DNA of 64,000 bases from Heracleum sosnowskyi. Lineage: Eukaryota > Streptophyta > Magnoliopsida > Apiales > Apiaceae. The translations under genes and the position numbers were made by a program. The DNA lies in NCBI GenBank assembly GCA_030848705.1, contig JAUIZM010000016.1, positions 682,001-746,000 of the forward strand, given 5' to 3'. How positions within the stretch are numbered: position 1 is the first letter of the stretch; each line of letters opens with the position of its first letter. Shown piece after piece: positions 20,861 to 34,204 of this stretch. Under the pieces are notes generated by a model. That model worked only from the letters and a program-made list of their open reading frames with translations. It made no database searches and had not been told where the DNA came from.

Positions 20861-23800
20861 TACTCGCACTCAATCTCGTTGCCAAACATGTTTGGAAAAC
20901 TCCTCCCGAATCGGGAGTTCAATCATTGGTTCTTATCTGACACGATGGTGACTGGAACTCCACATCACCCAACTATCTCTTTCGTAATTCTTCGGTTAAC
21001 GATCTCTTGCTGATAACAAAATATGAGTAGACTCATTTGATCCATCAATTATAGCTCAATTGACGTCATAGTCCGACTTGATTCTTGTTGATCCTATCAC
21101 AGAATCCATTATAGTAAAATTACATTCCTAATCAGGAGTCTCTATTAACTGTGATAGTCAACTAGGTCTTTGTTCTGCCTTCATTTTCTGACATATCCAA
21201 TATTTGTTTACCAATCGATAAATCCTTTTATTTATCCGACCACTTATAACATTTCCTTAACTTTCTTTACCTTTTTGTACTCTCGGTGTAGCTGTCTCTT
21301 TATGACGGATCTTTATTCCTTAATTCGTTCTGGCTCATTCAGGACCTTTAAATAATCCTTTATGTTCTCGTGACTTCAAACTTCATCCTTTCAGTTCTTC
21401 TTATTAGTCATTCCGAAGATTTAGCATCTTTCATTTCTTGAACATTTGGAATCCCAACTTGGTAAAATATACCTTATGATTCCTGAAAATTTTCTCACAT
21501 TTCCCGATTTATTCAACTTTTTCAGTCTTTCGAGTAAGTCTGGTCAGTGGGGCTGCTATCTTAGCAAAATCTTGTACACATCTTCGGTAATATCCGACTA
21601 AATCCACAAAATTACTCACCTCGTTTGGTGTGGTTGGTCTTTCCCAATTCGAAACAACTTTTATCTTAGGGGGTCAACCAGCACCTCTTCACTGCTGACC
21701 ATATGTCCTAAAATTGTACTTCCCTTAGCCAAAGCTCACACTTTGAGAACTTGGCATATAACTTTTTCCTCCTCAGTGCTTCTAGCACTATCCTCAAATG
21801 TTCTGCGTATTCCTCCTCTGTCTTGGAGTAGACTAAATATCATCGATAAAACTATGACACACTTGTCCAAATACTTCTTGAAAATTCGATTTATCGTGTC
21901 CATGAAAGCTGCAAGGGCATTCGTCAACCCAAACGTCATTACTAAGAACTCGTGGTGTCCATACCTGGTACGAAACGCAGTCTTGGGTACGTTCTCAGGC
22001 TTAACATTCAATCGGGGGTATCCAGTTCTCAATCAATATTCGAGAATTTAACTGCATCATGCAGCCGATCGATCAAATCACCGATCCTTGGCAGGGGTAT
22101 TCATCCTTAACAATTAGCCTATTTAGCTCTCGATACTCTATGCACAACCTCATGCTGTCATCCTTTTTCTTCACCAATAACACGGGTGCATCCCACGGTG
22201 ACTCACTTGGTCTTATCATTCCTTCCCCTAACAATTTCTACAATTGAGCGACTAATTTCTTCATCTCGACTGGAGCTAGTCGGTACGGGGCCTTCGATAC
22301 TGGCGCCGTTCTTGGAGCTAATTCTATATCAACTCTACTCCTCTATCGGGTGGTAACCCTGGGAGATCTTTTTGGAAATACATCCTCGAATTCGTTGATG
22401 ACGGGGATATTCCGCATACTAGGTGCTTCCCGTTTCGTATCCATCACAGTCGCTAAACAAGTTTCATCTTCTTGGAGGTCAAACGTTTCCTCGTCCGACG
22501 ATCTGAATTCTTACTTCCTTTCTTTCTCAATCTATTCGCGTTTCATACTCTATTTTATTTATTCCCATTTCTTTCTCGTCCACTTTGCTTCCATTTCTAT
22601 CATAGTCGTTTCATTAACCAAGGTAACATAATCAGTCGTTTCGAACACTTCGTTATTCTGAATTCGCATCATGCGAAACAAACCTTGGCAATTCCGTAAG
22701 CTTCGATTCATAGTTGTCGTACTCATTTATCTTGGCTCTCAGCTTCAACACTCTCCTTTTTCCAAATACTAAGGAAAATACTTGCATGGTACCAAGAATA
22801 CTTCAAGCAACAGAATGCTTTATATAAAAACTTTGTACAAATTCTCGCTGAGGGGGGGCGACCTGGTTAGGTCTCAATTAAATTATCGTTTGAAAATCTT
22901 CCCACCATACTTCACTGCATACAAATGCATCGTGAATTCACTTATATAAATTTGACCGAAAGTTGAACTTAGTGATACAATAACTAGTTCATTTCAATAA
23001 ACATTGACAACTAGCTGAACAAAATTTGCTAGTTCGATTAGTTTGGGACGCAGCATCTAGCTAGGATAATTAGCTAAATTTTCATCATATCATTAAAATT
23101 TCAACTAGTTAGAACAATTAACTAGTCACTCATCATGGCACATATAATTAGCCAGTTTCAATCTACGAGTACAAAATCTCGACATTGTAGCCAAAGAAAG
23201 AAAGAAAACAACATTTTGACTACTTGGATAATGAATTGAAAAAGAAGGATAAATAAGTTTGGGACAAACAAGGTAATTATAACCCTTGAATAAAATATAA
23301 GGTTTGAATAGATGGCTCTTGGTATCGGAACAATCGATAACCTCCCACCAAACATTTCTCATCAATGAAACGGTCCACCCCAAAGGTGTCTCCGTACATA
23401 AACTTTATCAAATTTTCCAATGGAATTGAATTCGGAATATCAATATCAAATTGATATCCTTTCTACGATTTCAACGTCTGATGTGCAAATCTCTCCTTAA
23501 TAGGAGAAAAGAATTCCTGAGTAATCTCTGAAATATATATCATCCATGTTTTAGACACGTAGCTAGATATTTATGAACTCGACTGAGGAGTCCAAGTATG
23601 AAAAAAAGAAATCGAATATCAAAATAATCGTTAAAGAATATTCGTCAAATAATTGAGGAAGCATTAATTGAACATTCCTTAGATAATTGAAAGAATACGA
23701 AATAAATTATAGACCTGGAAGGATAGATGAATAATGGTTCCTTCTTCAGGTCGTCCTGGAACATGAACAAAACGCTCCGGTGAGTAATGGTAGCTTAATT

Positions 23801-25010
23801 CTGCGTATTTAACCCTTAAGGTAATGAGTGGAGGAAATAAAATGAATAAACTGAACATAACAGTTGTTGGTTGCATCCCAAGTTGAAGTAAGAAACTAGA
23901 AAGGTTACCTGACATGAATTATTCAAGGTAACACTGGCATGAACAGTTTTAGATTGAGGAGTGTACCAACAAGTAGATACCAAGAAGTCAATGGTCATCA
24001 TAATTTCTAACATCACCCGTACGAGGATGATCTTACCTTTCTGCCTTTATGGCTTATGGTACTAACCACGGTACCTCAAAATTGTACAAGTCCTTAAATA
24101 GGTCGGGAGTTCGAAACATATTCGTCATTCCCCGATAATTGTTCAGAGATTGGGCCTCCTACGTCCGTATCAACACATCCTCAAAAGATGGAGGTCCGTA
24201 ACGTATATGTAATTTATTAACACTAATCGTATCGAACGAATCCAACCCCAGGCCACCATAGGTCTCGTTCCTCGTAGGTCCTGAGATTGTCGCATTGCTC
24301 GTTGCAACCATATGTGTCTTTATCAGAATCACGCTATTCATTCTTCATATCTTTGATTTCTGAGTTGAGCCATCATGGCCTATCGTACGAAATGTACTCG
24401 CGATGCGATTTAGCACGTTCGTCTCACGATAACGTTCTGGTACTACATGTACGCAACAGTCTCCTTTTTAGGTAACAAAATACCCATCGACGGAAAAGAC
24501 ACCAACTCTTGTGGAATCGTTGTTCTCAAGGCTTGGACCTCATACACAAGATAATGCCCTAACTAGTCCACGCAATTTAGTAATTTGGATCACGTAAAGG
24601 ACTGTAAACGTCTCAATCTTCACATGTGCTGCCTTCTCGTGGCAACTACGATGAACTTCAAACACTTAGGTTCTTACTAAGTCAAGTTATCCGTTGGTAT
24701 TGGCCATTCCGACCTTACCCCAACTGCAACCGAGACTCTGCTTCGCGTCTTATCTTAATGTTTTTGGTAATCCGTGTACAATTCTAAACGTCCTTCTCAT
24801 CATTATGATGATCTTCAACGGTGCTATCGGTCCTATCGGTCCTCCAATAAGTCCTCAACTAAACCCTTTAATCTTAACATCCTCAGTGGCACTACTTCCG
24901 GTAGTCCACTTAACGAACTCTATATGAGTCCTCTCGTCATTCTCTCACTTCGATATAACTCTTAACACTCTCATATCCAAGTTTATAACTTAACGCTCTG
25001 ATATCATTTC
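20861..25010 (-). pseudogene. B internal region: decayed chromovirus pol and unrecognised 5' part
   Basis: RT is recognisable on the minus strand. About 22250-22060 encodes a decayed SPWDAPVLLVKKKDDSMRLC block, and 22032-21736 encodes KTAFRTRYGHHEFLVMTFGL followed by FMDTINRIFKKYLDK. After that the frame shifts and the catalytic FIDD block is lost. Pieces of RNase H-side sequence continue to about 21540. From roughly 22700 to 24960 I find no convincing gag; only scattered short frames are open. The whole region is non-coding in practice, in contrast to the intact H. Confidence 0.75.
24995..25006 (-). other. Decayed primer-binding site of B
   Basis: The minus strand reads TGATATCAGAGC, one change from the initiator-Met site TGGTATCAGAGC. 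It lies four bases from the LTR end and fixes the orientation of B. Confidence 0.75.
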
Positions 25011-26566
25011 TGTAACACCCCCAGATCCGGGGTCAGGAATCTGGGTTGTCACGCTCCATCAATGATACAATACCTGCATTACTTACAACTTTCTCATAAT
25101 ACAACTCCAAAGACCCCAATCACTTACGCGCACACACACAAGTTATAGCCTTGGAAATGAGCAACAATAATCAACATTTGTTATTACAACCCAAATGTAC
25201 TACCCTGGATCTCATCTATTATTTACAACCTCTACCTGAAGTTACAATAATAGACCACACAATTCTATACAAGGTTTAGTAATACAAACCCACTCAAAAT
25301 AATTCTCACTAATTCAAGCTGCAACTATTCTGCTCACACTGACAGTATCCATCCTGCATCAACTAACTCCAGGGTGGTCTCTCCATTCCATTGCTCTCGT
25401 AACACGAGGTGGATTCAGCAATGTTTTCGTCATGCTGAAATATTTAATAAAGCAAGATTGAGCTAATAGTGCTCAGCAAGAAATCTATCCCAGTTTAAAT
25501 CTTTAAACCTTTTAGGGAGATAATCCATATGGGATCAAAGCTTTTATCACTACTAGGGTCTAACCCCAAAATAGTATACCGTTTAAAATACCGTATGACT
25601 TATAATCATACTCAATATTCTTGGTAAATCCTTTGGAAATCCTTGGCATCATTATGATAAACCAAGTCTCAAACATATCTTTTAAAATAGATATTAATAT
25701 TGGAATCAAGGCTTAAAGCCTAACCATTGATTCAAAATACTATACAGTTCAATATACTGTATAACCACATGCTACGCATTAAACAGATAAAATACTAGTA
25801 TAACATAAAAGATGAAGTTACAAGGATTTATTGTAACTACAGTTTAATAACAACAATTACCCAATCACTCTATCAACAATCAATATCAGCCTCCAAGCTG
25901 TTTCAATATCAATCAATCTTAACAGTTCAATCTGTTGTAGAGATAACATAATATAGTTACTCTATTTATTAACAGCATTTATCTGAAACAATTCACTTTT
26001 AAAACATTTTCATTATTATCTTATCCGAGGGACTGGGACTTTCAAACCACTGGATATGATTAAACGATGATCAGTCGCTTCAATCATGTCCTTCTGAGGG
26101 ACCCTTTTTACTACTAGTAGATGGACAAGAACACTTTCCGAACTTGACCAGGCCAAGAACACTTTTCGAACCTGACCATGACAAGAACACTTTTCGAACT
26201 TGTCTTGATGATGCAAGAACACTTTTTGAACTTGTCAATCATCCTTTGGCAGCACATGGGCCAGAAATAAAATGGCTGGACCGACTAGATACGGTCACTT
26301 ACGCAGGTTTACCGCATATCCGGTATTCTCAATCCGCAGTAACGACATTCAAGTCGACCGCAATCTAGTTGCAATAGTACACTGACCAATCCGGTCACAT
26401 CTGCTAGGGCATCATATACAATGATCCCTGCACTAACAAGCCCCATTAATAACAGGAAAAATCTTTACTCATATAATGTTCGAAGGAACAATCTTCGAAC
26501 TATGATAACTATTACCAACAAAATACTTAGTTCATCTCAGTATCATTCATTAAATAAACAACCTTG

Positions 26567-27337
26567 AATGAATATTTAGAAATAATATTCATTAAATAAA
26601 TAAACCTCAAATGAATATTCAAGAATAATATTCATTAAATAAATAATCCTTAAATGAATATTCAAGAATAATATTCATTAAATAAATAATCCTTAAATGA
26701 ATATTCAAGAATAATATTCATTAAATAAATAATCCTTAAATGAATATTCAAGAATAATATTCATTAAATAAATAAACCTTAAATGAATATTCAAGAATAA
26801 TATTCATTAAATAAATAATCCTTAAATGAATATTCAAGAATAATATTCATTAAATAAATAAACCTCAAATGAATATTCAAGAATAATATCCATTAAATAA
26901 TTAAGTCTCAAATGAATATTCAAAAGAAATATTCATTAAATAAATAATTAATCCTCGAATGAATATACATAAATAATATTCATTAAATAATTAAATAATC
27001 TTCAAATGAATATTCAAATGAATATTCAAAAATTAATATTCATTAAGTATTCCCCAGATGAATATTCACAATAATATTCTTAAAGTCAATAATCCTCAAA
27101 TGAATATAAATAATACTCTTTAAGTCAATAATCCTCAAATTAATATAAATAATATTCTTTAAGTCAATAATCCTCAAATGAACATAAATGATATTCTTTA
27201 AGTCAATAATCCTCAAATGAACATAAATGATATTCTTTAAGTCAATAATCCTCAAATGAATATAAATGATATTCTTTAAGTCAATAATCCTCAAATGAAC
27301 ATTCATAAATAATATTCATTAAATAAATAATTAACCC
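26567..27337. repeat. AT-rich hairpin tandem array, second LTR copy
   Basis: This is the same 43-bp and 39-bp arrays as 8074-8830, with small changes such as an extra AATGAATATTC near 27007. Confidence 0.88.
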
Positions 27338-29505
27338 TCGAATAACAGTTACTCGATATCTTTATCGGAAAATAATCCTTAACATATACAGAAATATAAT
27401 TACTTCTGATCTTAGAGAAAATCACCAGCCCTTATACTAGGGCATTACATATAAAACTGGCTTATAACTGATATCCCATATCTAGCTTATAAGCCCCACA
27501 TCAAGTCATGTCCTCGAATATCGCTATATATATAGCAGTTCGAAAACAAGCATGCAATTTATATATCGCATCTATTATATGCATACATCAAAATATGGTA
27601 CTTTAAAATACAGCATGGAATGAGAAAATTTGCCTAGAAATCCCGAAGTAGCAATAAGTCTCAGGTTGGTCCATTAATCTACAATCAACACAAGGTTCAA
27701 GATTAATAACTTAAACGCTTTCACCATCCTAAATATATACTAACTCAAGTACAAGTCCATTTTCAAGTTAACTCCTTAAGATCCTCTACTCGAGCATGCT
27801 CGCTCACGCATTTTTATAAAATTGAGATTTAATCCTTTTAGCACGAAATCTTTTCGAGGGTCTTCCTAAACATACCTCTCATGTTATCACAAAGTTTCAC
27901 ATTCCAATAAGTCGCTTAAGGGGTTTGATCATTGCCTCAAAGCTGGCTAAGTGGTATAGTTCGGTTTCTCGAAACATCCTTAATTAAAACACTTGTTTCT
28001 CCTAAACCGTAAATCGGATTCACATGATCTTCGCACCAAAACGAACCTTGAAACAAGACCTACACTATACTAGGCAGTGGTGACCTTGGACAGAAGTCCT
28101 TATGTTCGAATATCACAAACAAAACAGGGTTAAGGAAAAATCGGGCATTATAACGGCTATGTTTTAACGATTCCAAAGTTTAATCATAAACTTACAAGAT
28201 CAATCCAACCAAAACTTCAAGTCAATTCATCAACATCAATACTAATCCACAATCATCATCAACCATAGTCAAAACCAACATCTACTTGTTTATCCTCAAA
28301 ACCACAACAATCATCCACCAAAACCAATCATCCATCCTTATAACCATACTAACATAAACTAACTCAAAACTCATCATATAATTCGATTTATACTAAGGGT
28401 TTCAAGAGTTTATACCTTCCTTGATGCTTCATATACACTAACAATAGTTTATAATCCTTCCTTGAGCTTTGAACAGACCTTAACAAGCTTAATCCTTAAG
28501 AAACAAAATCAAGAATCATGAAAAGTTACTATTCATCCTCATCTTGTAAAATCCATAATAAATCGAGAAATAAGAGTTTGGTGCTAAAATATTTACCAGA
28601 CCTTGTTCTCTTCATAAGATTTCTTTTGAGTTATAGATCGCCCAATTTGAAGCTTCCTAGCTAGGGTTTTGAGCTCCATCTTTCCGCTGGACAGAAACTG
28701 GACAGTTTGGGTTCTCCAACTTGGGGAAGGGATTTGGCTAGCCTACACTCCTTTGTTGACTATGAAATTTTGAACGAATGTTACCCATGGAGTGGAGACG
28801 CTATGGTTAAAATGTGGTGATTTTAGGACAAGTATATTTGGAGTTATGAATTTTTCTTTGCTCCTTGTGCAAGCTGAGCAGAAATCTGGAAAATGGGGGG
28901 AGAGTTTTTCTTTTTCTTTTTGCCTTGGTTGGTTGATAAAAATGATGATATTTTGTTAGTCAAATGGTGAGTCATCCCATTTTGGCTTGTCATCGGACAC
29001 GTGTCGAGCATGCACGCGTTTGGCTAAAGTAGCTTTACTGGTTTGCTTTACTGGTTTGTTTCCTTTCGCATGGATGATCCAAATGTTGCATTCCTCGAAT
29101 TAATCTCATTACATGTTACTTCCATGCCTATATTTAATCCTGTAAATGTCGCGTTGTTCCGTCACCGCTTAATCTCGTATTTAAATCGATTCGTGTCTCG
29201 TTGTTCGGTTATGGCTTAATCTTGATGAACGTTCGCAGGGATTTCTTAAGGGTTCTATCGAAGTAGTTTATCGTAAACGTTCTTGACATCACTAATTCTT
29301 TTATTAAATCCATATCCATGGAATTGATAATTTAAATCCTTCGATATTTTCAAATAATGATTAATCCATCAGTAATAGGTGAAATTTCGGAGAAAACAGA
29401 AAATGCTCTTTTTCTGATTCTGACAGCTTTTGCATTCCTTCATTTTCATAGTAGATCACTAATACGACTTCGAAAGTTCATTATCCCGACTCGTACATAG
29501 GGTGG

Positions 29506-32500
29506 TGTAATAACCCGAATTTTTGGTAAAATTTAAAACTTTTCTTATTATGATTAAGTGCATCAGTGAATAGAGAATTTGGTGGATGAATAGTGATTTT
29601 GAGGGTTAAGAAAATTTTTCATGCCACCTATGTACGAGACGTAGTGTGGATATTCCAAAGTCATATTATTGATCTACGGAGTAAATAAGTGAATGCAAAG
29701 ACGATCGGAATTCAGAAATTCCAAATTTTATTTTGGTATAGTATTTGACCGGGCAGTGAATTATATATTATTATATTCAAGAAATGAGATATTAAAATTG
29801 AGGATTTGAGGATTTAATATTTTGGAATTTTATTAGTTTATTAAAGTCGATTTAAGGATTCGATTGTTGAAGTGAATAGTGAATAGTTACTATTCACTAC
29901 GAGAATCGCGTAGAGTTTTATTCGCTCTCTTTAGGAAATATTTCGAATCGCTTCAAGAGGAACAAGGCAACATTTACAGGATTAAATATAGACATGGAAG
30001 TAACATGTAACAAGATTGATTCGAGGAATGCAACATTTGGATCATCCATGTGAAAGGAAACGAACCAGTAAAGCTACTTTATCTAAGCCAGTGCATGTTG
30101 GACAAGTGTCACAAGATGAGACCACCAAAGCTATGACTCACCACTTTTATACAAATATCTCATTTCAAGCAAAATAACCAAGGCAAGGAAAGAAGAACTC
30201 TTTTTCTCCCCATTCTGCCCAGCAGGAGCATCAAGGAAAGATAAATTCATATCTCCACTTCTATCCATCCATAAATCACCAAATGTTAACCATAGCTTTT
30301 CCACTCCATGGGTAACATTCATTCAAAATTTCATGGCCAACAAAGGAGTGTAGCCTAGTCAAATCCCTTCCCAAAGTCGGAGAACCGAAACTGTCCTGCC
30401 TTTTCCAGTTTCGACCACTCACCTTAGAAAGCCAATAAGTCGAGCTTCAAGCATCCCCTGGTGATGAGATAGGACTCAAAAGCAATTCTTTGAAGAGTAG
30501 AAGGTCTGGTAAAAATTTGAGAACCAAACTCTTGTTTTTCGATTTTATATGGATTTTACAATGTGATGATGAATAGTAACTCCGAAATTTTGTTAACTTG
30601 TTTTCTTGATTGGATCTTAAGGTTTAAGCTTTGTATGGAGTATCTAAGGCTTGTTGACTGATTGTGAGCACTGGTTAGTGTTGCTAGAGCTTCCAAGAAG
30701 GTAAAACCCTAACCCACCTTTGAGTTTTATATGAGTTTTGAAGTGGTTTTGATGTTCATGTAAAGTTAAGATCATGATTAAATGATTTAGTGATTGTTTG
30801 GCTTTGTTTAAATGTGTAAAATGATGGGTGTTGGATTTGAGCCTCGCCACTGATCTTAGAGGTGTATGATGGTTGTTTGTTGAGGTTGTGGATGTATGGT
30901 ATGCCCGGTGTGTCTTGGTTATGTTGTGACAAAAAATTGGACTATTCGATTTTAAGCCGTCGTAATGCCCGATTTTCGGTAACTCTAAAAACTGCCTATA
31001 ATCCGAAAGCTTAACTGCCTCTTTTGGTTCAATGATAAAAATGAGTATGTAGAGACTTGTTTCTAGTTTACGTGAGCGCAAGAATCATGTTAATCCGATT
31101 TACGGTTTAAGAGAAAAGTGAGTTTTAGTAAACGCCGTTCGGAGGAACAACCCATCTCTGGTCAGTCACTTTGAGGCTATATTTGGACCACTTAAAAGAC
31201 ATATTAAAATGTGAAACTTTGAGGAATAATACTAGAGACAGTTAGGAAGGCTCCCGAAAACGATTCGTATTAAAACGATTATTGTTCGATTTTATAAAAA
31301 TGTCTTAGCCGAGGTTGCGCAAGTGAAAACCACTAAGAACATGACTTAGAAACCAATGTTGTAAATAGTTAAGTATAACTTGTATTCGAGGATCGATTTC
31401 GGACTAAACCTACGACTTAAGTAATTGTCGATTAAACATGGACTTAGTATGAGCCTATAACGAGCTAGTAATTCCTTGGTTGTGTTTCGCTTACGTGTTT
31501 AAGCATTGAGTACAAGTGGATTATCCAGGGGATTAATCGTGCGTTTTCTTTGACTTTGTCTAGATTGTCCGGCATCGTCGCGAACCCCTATCACTTCTCG
31601 AGCATCAGGCAAGTTTTCTCATTCCATGCTTTATTTTAAGTTATAATATTCTGATGATGCATATGGTATTATGCATGCTTTCAAACCTCACGTCGTATAT
31701 GGATGTGATGGTATAAAATTGTTGAGAAGGAATATATGCATATGATAGATGCATGCAAGTTTTCAAACCTATGCCTTTATAAACTGTTGTTGTGATAAAT
31801 GAAAGATATTGAGATATATGTTATGTGTTCATGATTTCGAAACGATACTTATGATGCTAAATAAAAGTTGTTAGTACAAGTTGGACTTATAAGCTATGGT
31901 TATGGCAATATTTATAAGCCGATATGTTAAGAAAAACCCTCAGTAGGGGGTATATACTTTGTATTTATAACTACGGACCGGGAATGGTATTAGTTGTTAT
32001 CTAGGGTTATATTATTATATTATTATATTTTTATAATTAATCCGGTTAAATTATTTATAAACTGAAGATTATTTGGGTTTAAACTGCTAAGGATGTACCT
32101 AAGTATAAGGTGATTAATTTATTATCCATTCTTTTGTTAAGAAAGTATTTGGGAATTACTTCTAAATAAATATTCTTTATTAAATATAGTTTTCATTAAT
32201 TATTTAAAGCCCTACTTCTTAAGGAAGTATTTTGTGAAAACAATTCTTTAACCCTAGATAACTAATAGAGTTTTATTCAGACAATTATAAATATAATTAG
32301 AGAAGGTTCCCAAATATATTTCCCTTTTAAGTCTATATTCGGAAAGACTTAAATGTTCGCTCAAACTACAAAGACTCATGGGACCTCTCTCAAGATTATA
32401 TGTTTGTTCCAAGTGGACTGCCCGGTCCTAAATCTTTCGAAACTATTTAACAACTTTGTATACTACCATCAAAAGGATTTTGATTACTTCCTCAAGACTC

Positions 32501-34094
32501 GAGTAGTAAGATCCGTGGAATAAGTTGTATCCATTAACAAGCATCAGCTTGGAAAATATGGGTGAATTTTCCTTTCCAACCAGATATGACTACTTTGTGG
32601 AGTCGTATACTTGGGGAAAAAGGGAAAGGAACTTTATGTTTCAGAGTCATGGATTCACTCGAACTCGGAGAATATGTAAGGGACTGAGTAGCGCCGGTCC
32701 CCTAAGGGAATTACAATAAGACCGACGGACTATGAACGGGTTTGTTCTTCCCTTAGATGATAAGTAACTGCCCGACCGTAGGGTAAGAGGAGAGTAACAG
32801 ACTAACAGACTATTGAAACGGGTCTGTTCTTCCCAGAGGAGAGTAATAGACTGACAGACTATGAACGGGTCTGTTCTTCCCACCTACAACCGAAGGCGGG
32901 GAGATAGCTCAGTGAGAGACTGTCTATTCTTCCCTTCTACGTAGAAAAAGACTAGGGGGATACATCTTGCGACTGATCATCGTAGGGGTATCTTCGGCGC
33001 CTAGCATCTCCATCTATAGTTCATCGTCCATGAAAGAACATGTTTTATGCAAGTTTTCAGAGAAAGAAAGTTTACGCAAGCTTATTCAAGTTTATACAAG
33101 CATATGAGTTTATAAGAAAGCATATGAAATTACAAAAAGATATATGGAATCAGATGAGTTTAGAAAATGGATTGGAAATATTTTACACTGTCTTTATTTC
33201 CAAATTATGATATGAGGTAAATGTTTGATATGAAAGATGATATTTGTAAATTCCTGCAACTTCATCTTTTATTTTATGAGTTATGACTCTGATAAAACCT
33301 GATTAAGGATATATATGCATAAGTGGATTTTGGGTTACGGAAACCTTATATTGAATTTTCCTTATAACTTCATCTTTCAAGTTATATGTTGATAGTCTGC
33401 TTATATTTTATAACTTTGTTCATAGTATGAATATCGAAAGTTGCAGAGTATTCTGGAAATGATATTTGAAATACAACAATGGTACTATTTTTGGAATACA
33501 TTCCGGTAAGAAAATGATTTCAGTATCGAGATATTTTGACAAATTATTGTCTTATACCCGCTTTATTTCTGGGTTGAATTAAAGGCAAAATTATGCCATA
33601 CTTTCATTACCTTGCTGAGCTATCGCTCACTCTTGCTATTATTTTATAGATATTATATAGCAGTGAACCAGGATGCCAATGGGACGGCACATACCTCGCA
33701 AGGCGTTTCCATAAACAGTTTCTAGCAGTGATCCCGAGAGTAGTACGAACCAATCGAATCAGGCTACGGCTTTTGGTATTCAACCTATGTATAGACATGA
33801 ATGGTATTAGAGGATTGTGAGCATTAGAAGGCTAAGTTGGTAATGTAACAATACTTAGAAATTGTATCAGTAACAGATTCAAAAGACATTTGGGTATTGT
33901 AATAAAAATTATTTATTCCGCAGTTGTTGTATTGTGTCGTTTCTGAGACTCTAACCTGTGCGTGTGTGTGTGAGACATATATTGTGGGGTCATGAGCAGG
34001 TGAATTATGAATGGTGTGAGTAATACAGGTAAGGCAAGGAGTACATGGATCGTGACTACTCTAAATCCCTGACCCCGGATTTGGGGCTGTTATA
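29506..34094 (+). mobile_element. Element E: solo LTR of a B/F-related family
   Basis: E starts TGTAATAACCCGAATTTTTG and ends GGGGCTGTTATA. The reverse complement of the F LTR (55910-60654) has the same two ends and the same order of internal landmarks, so E is one complete LTR (4589 bp) with no internal region. It is flanked by the duplication GGTGG (29501-29505, 34095-34099), and the left B LTR shows the empty site near 10979. Solo LTRs arise by LTR-LTR recombination. E points opposite to its host LTR and is related to it: about 29970-30090 is a near reverse complement of B LTR sequence around 29030-29150. Confidence 0.88.
32690..32930. repeat. Short repeats in E
   Basis: The phrase GACTATGAACGGGTCTGTTC and its partial copies occur three to four times, each followed by TTCCC. 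This is an LTR-internal local duplication and is not coding. Confidence 0.6.
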
Positions 34095-34204
34095 GGTGGT
34101 CTGAAAATCTTTTTCGGTTCAGAAATTTACTATTCATCAAGATTTTACTATTCATCAAATAAAATTTTTAAACTAAGTCCAAAATTTGGGGTTATTACAG
34201 GCTT

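Larger units (their letters stand above)
2197..34199 (-). mobile_element. Element B: chromovirus (Tekay-like) LTR retrotransposon with ~4.6 kb LTRs, itself nested
   Basis: B begins TGTAACACCCCCAG and ends GGGGTTATTACA. It is flanked by the 5-bp duplication GGCTT (2192-2196 and 34200-34204) inside the gag of A. The polypurine tract next to the left LTR and the primer-binding site next to the right LTR show minus-strand orientation. Subtracting inserts, the LTRs are about 4.57 kb (left) and 4.60 kb (right). The internal region (11084-11394 plus 20861-25010) is only about 4.5 kb. It retains a decayed RT and the chromodomain-like pol end (VEESTWELE) shared with H. Later insertions C, D and E lie within it. 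By eye its LTRs differ by about 2% over the first 745 bp. Confidence 0.9.
25011..34199 (-). repeat. B 5' LTR (right copy, contains E)
   Basis: This is the full counterpart of 2197-11083. It preserves the empty site for C (near 25760) and is interrupted by E at 29506-34094. It ends GGGGTTATTACA, followed by TSD GGCTT. Confidence 0.9.

Noticed and set aside
24159..24965. Short frames in the left part of B's internal region as possible gag
   Set aside because: None shows gag or knuckle motifs and they are interrupted; left as unrecognised B sequence.
30644..31081. 145-codon minus-strand frame in solo LTR E
   Set aside because: It lies in LTR DNA; its relative in F (about 59000-59200) is not open in the same way and I recognise no domain.
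32893..32990. tRNA-like A-box word (AGATAGCTCAGTGAGAGA)
   Set aside because: No acceptor pairing, anticodon arm or T-arm (GGTTCGAATCC-like) follows.
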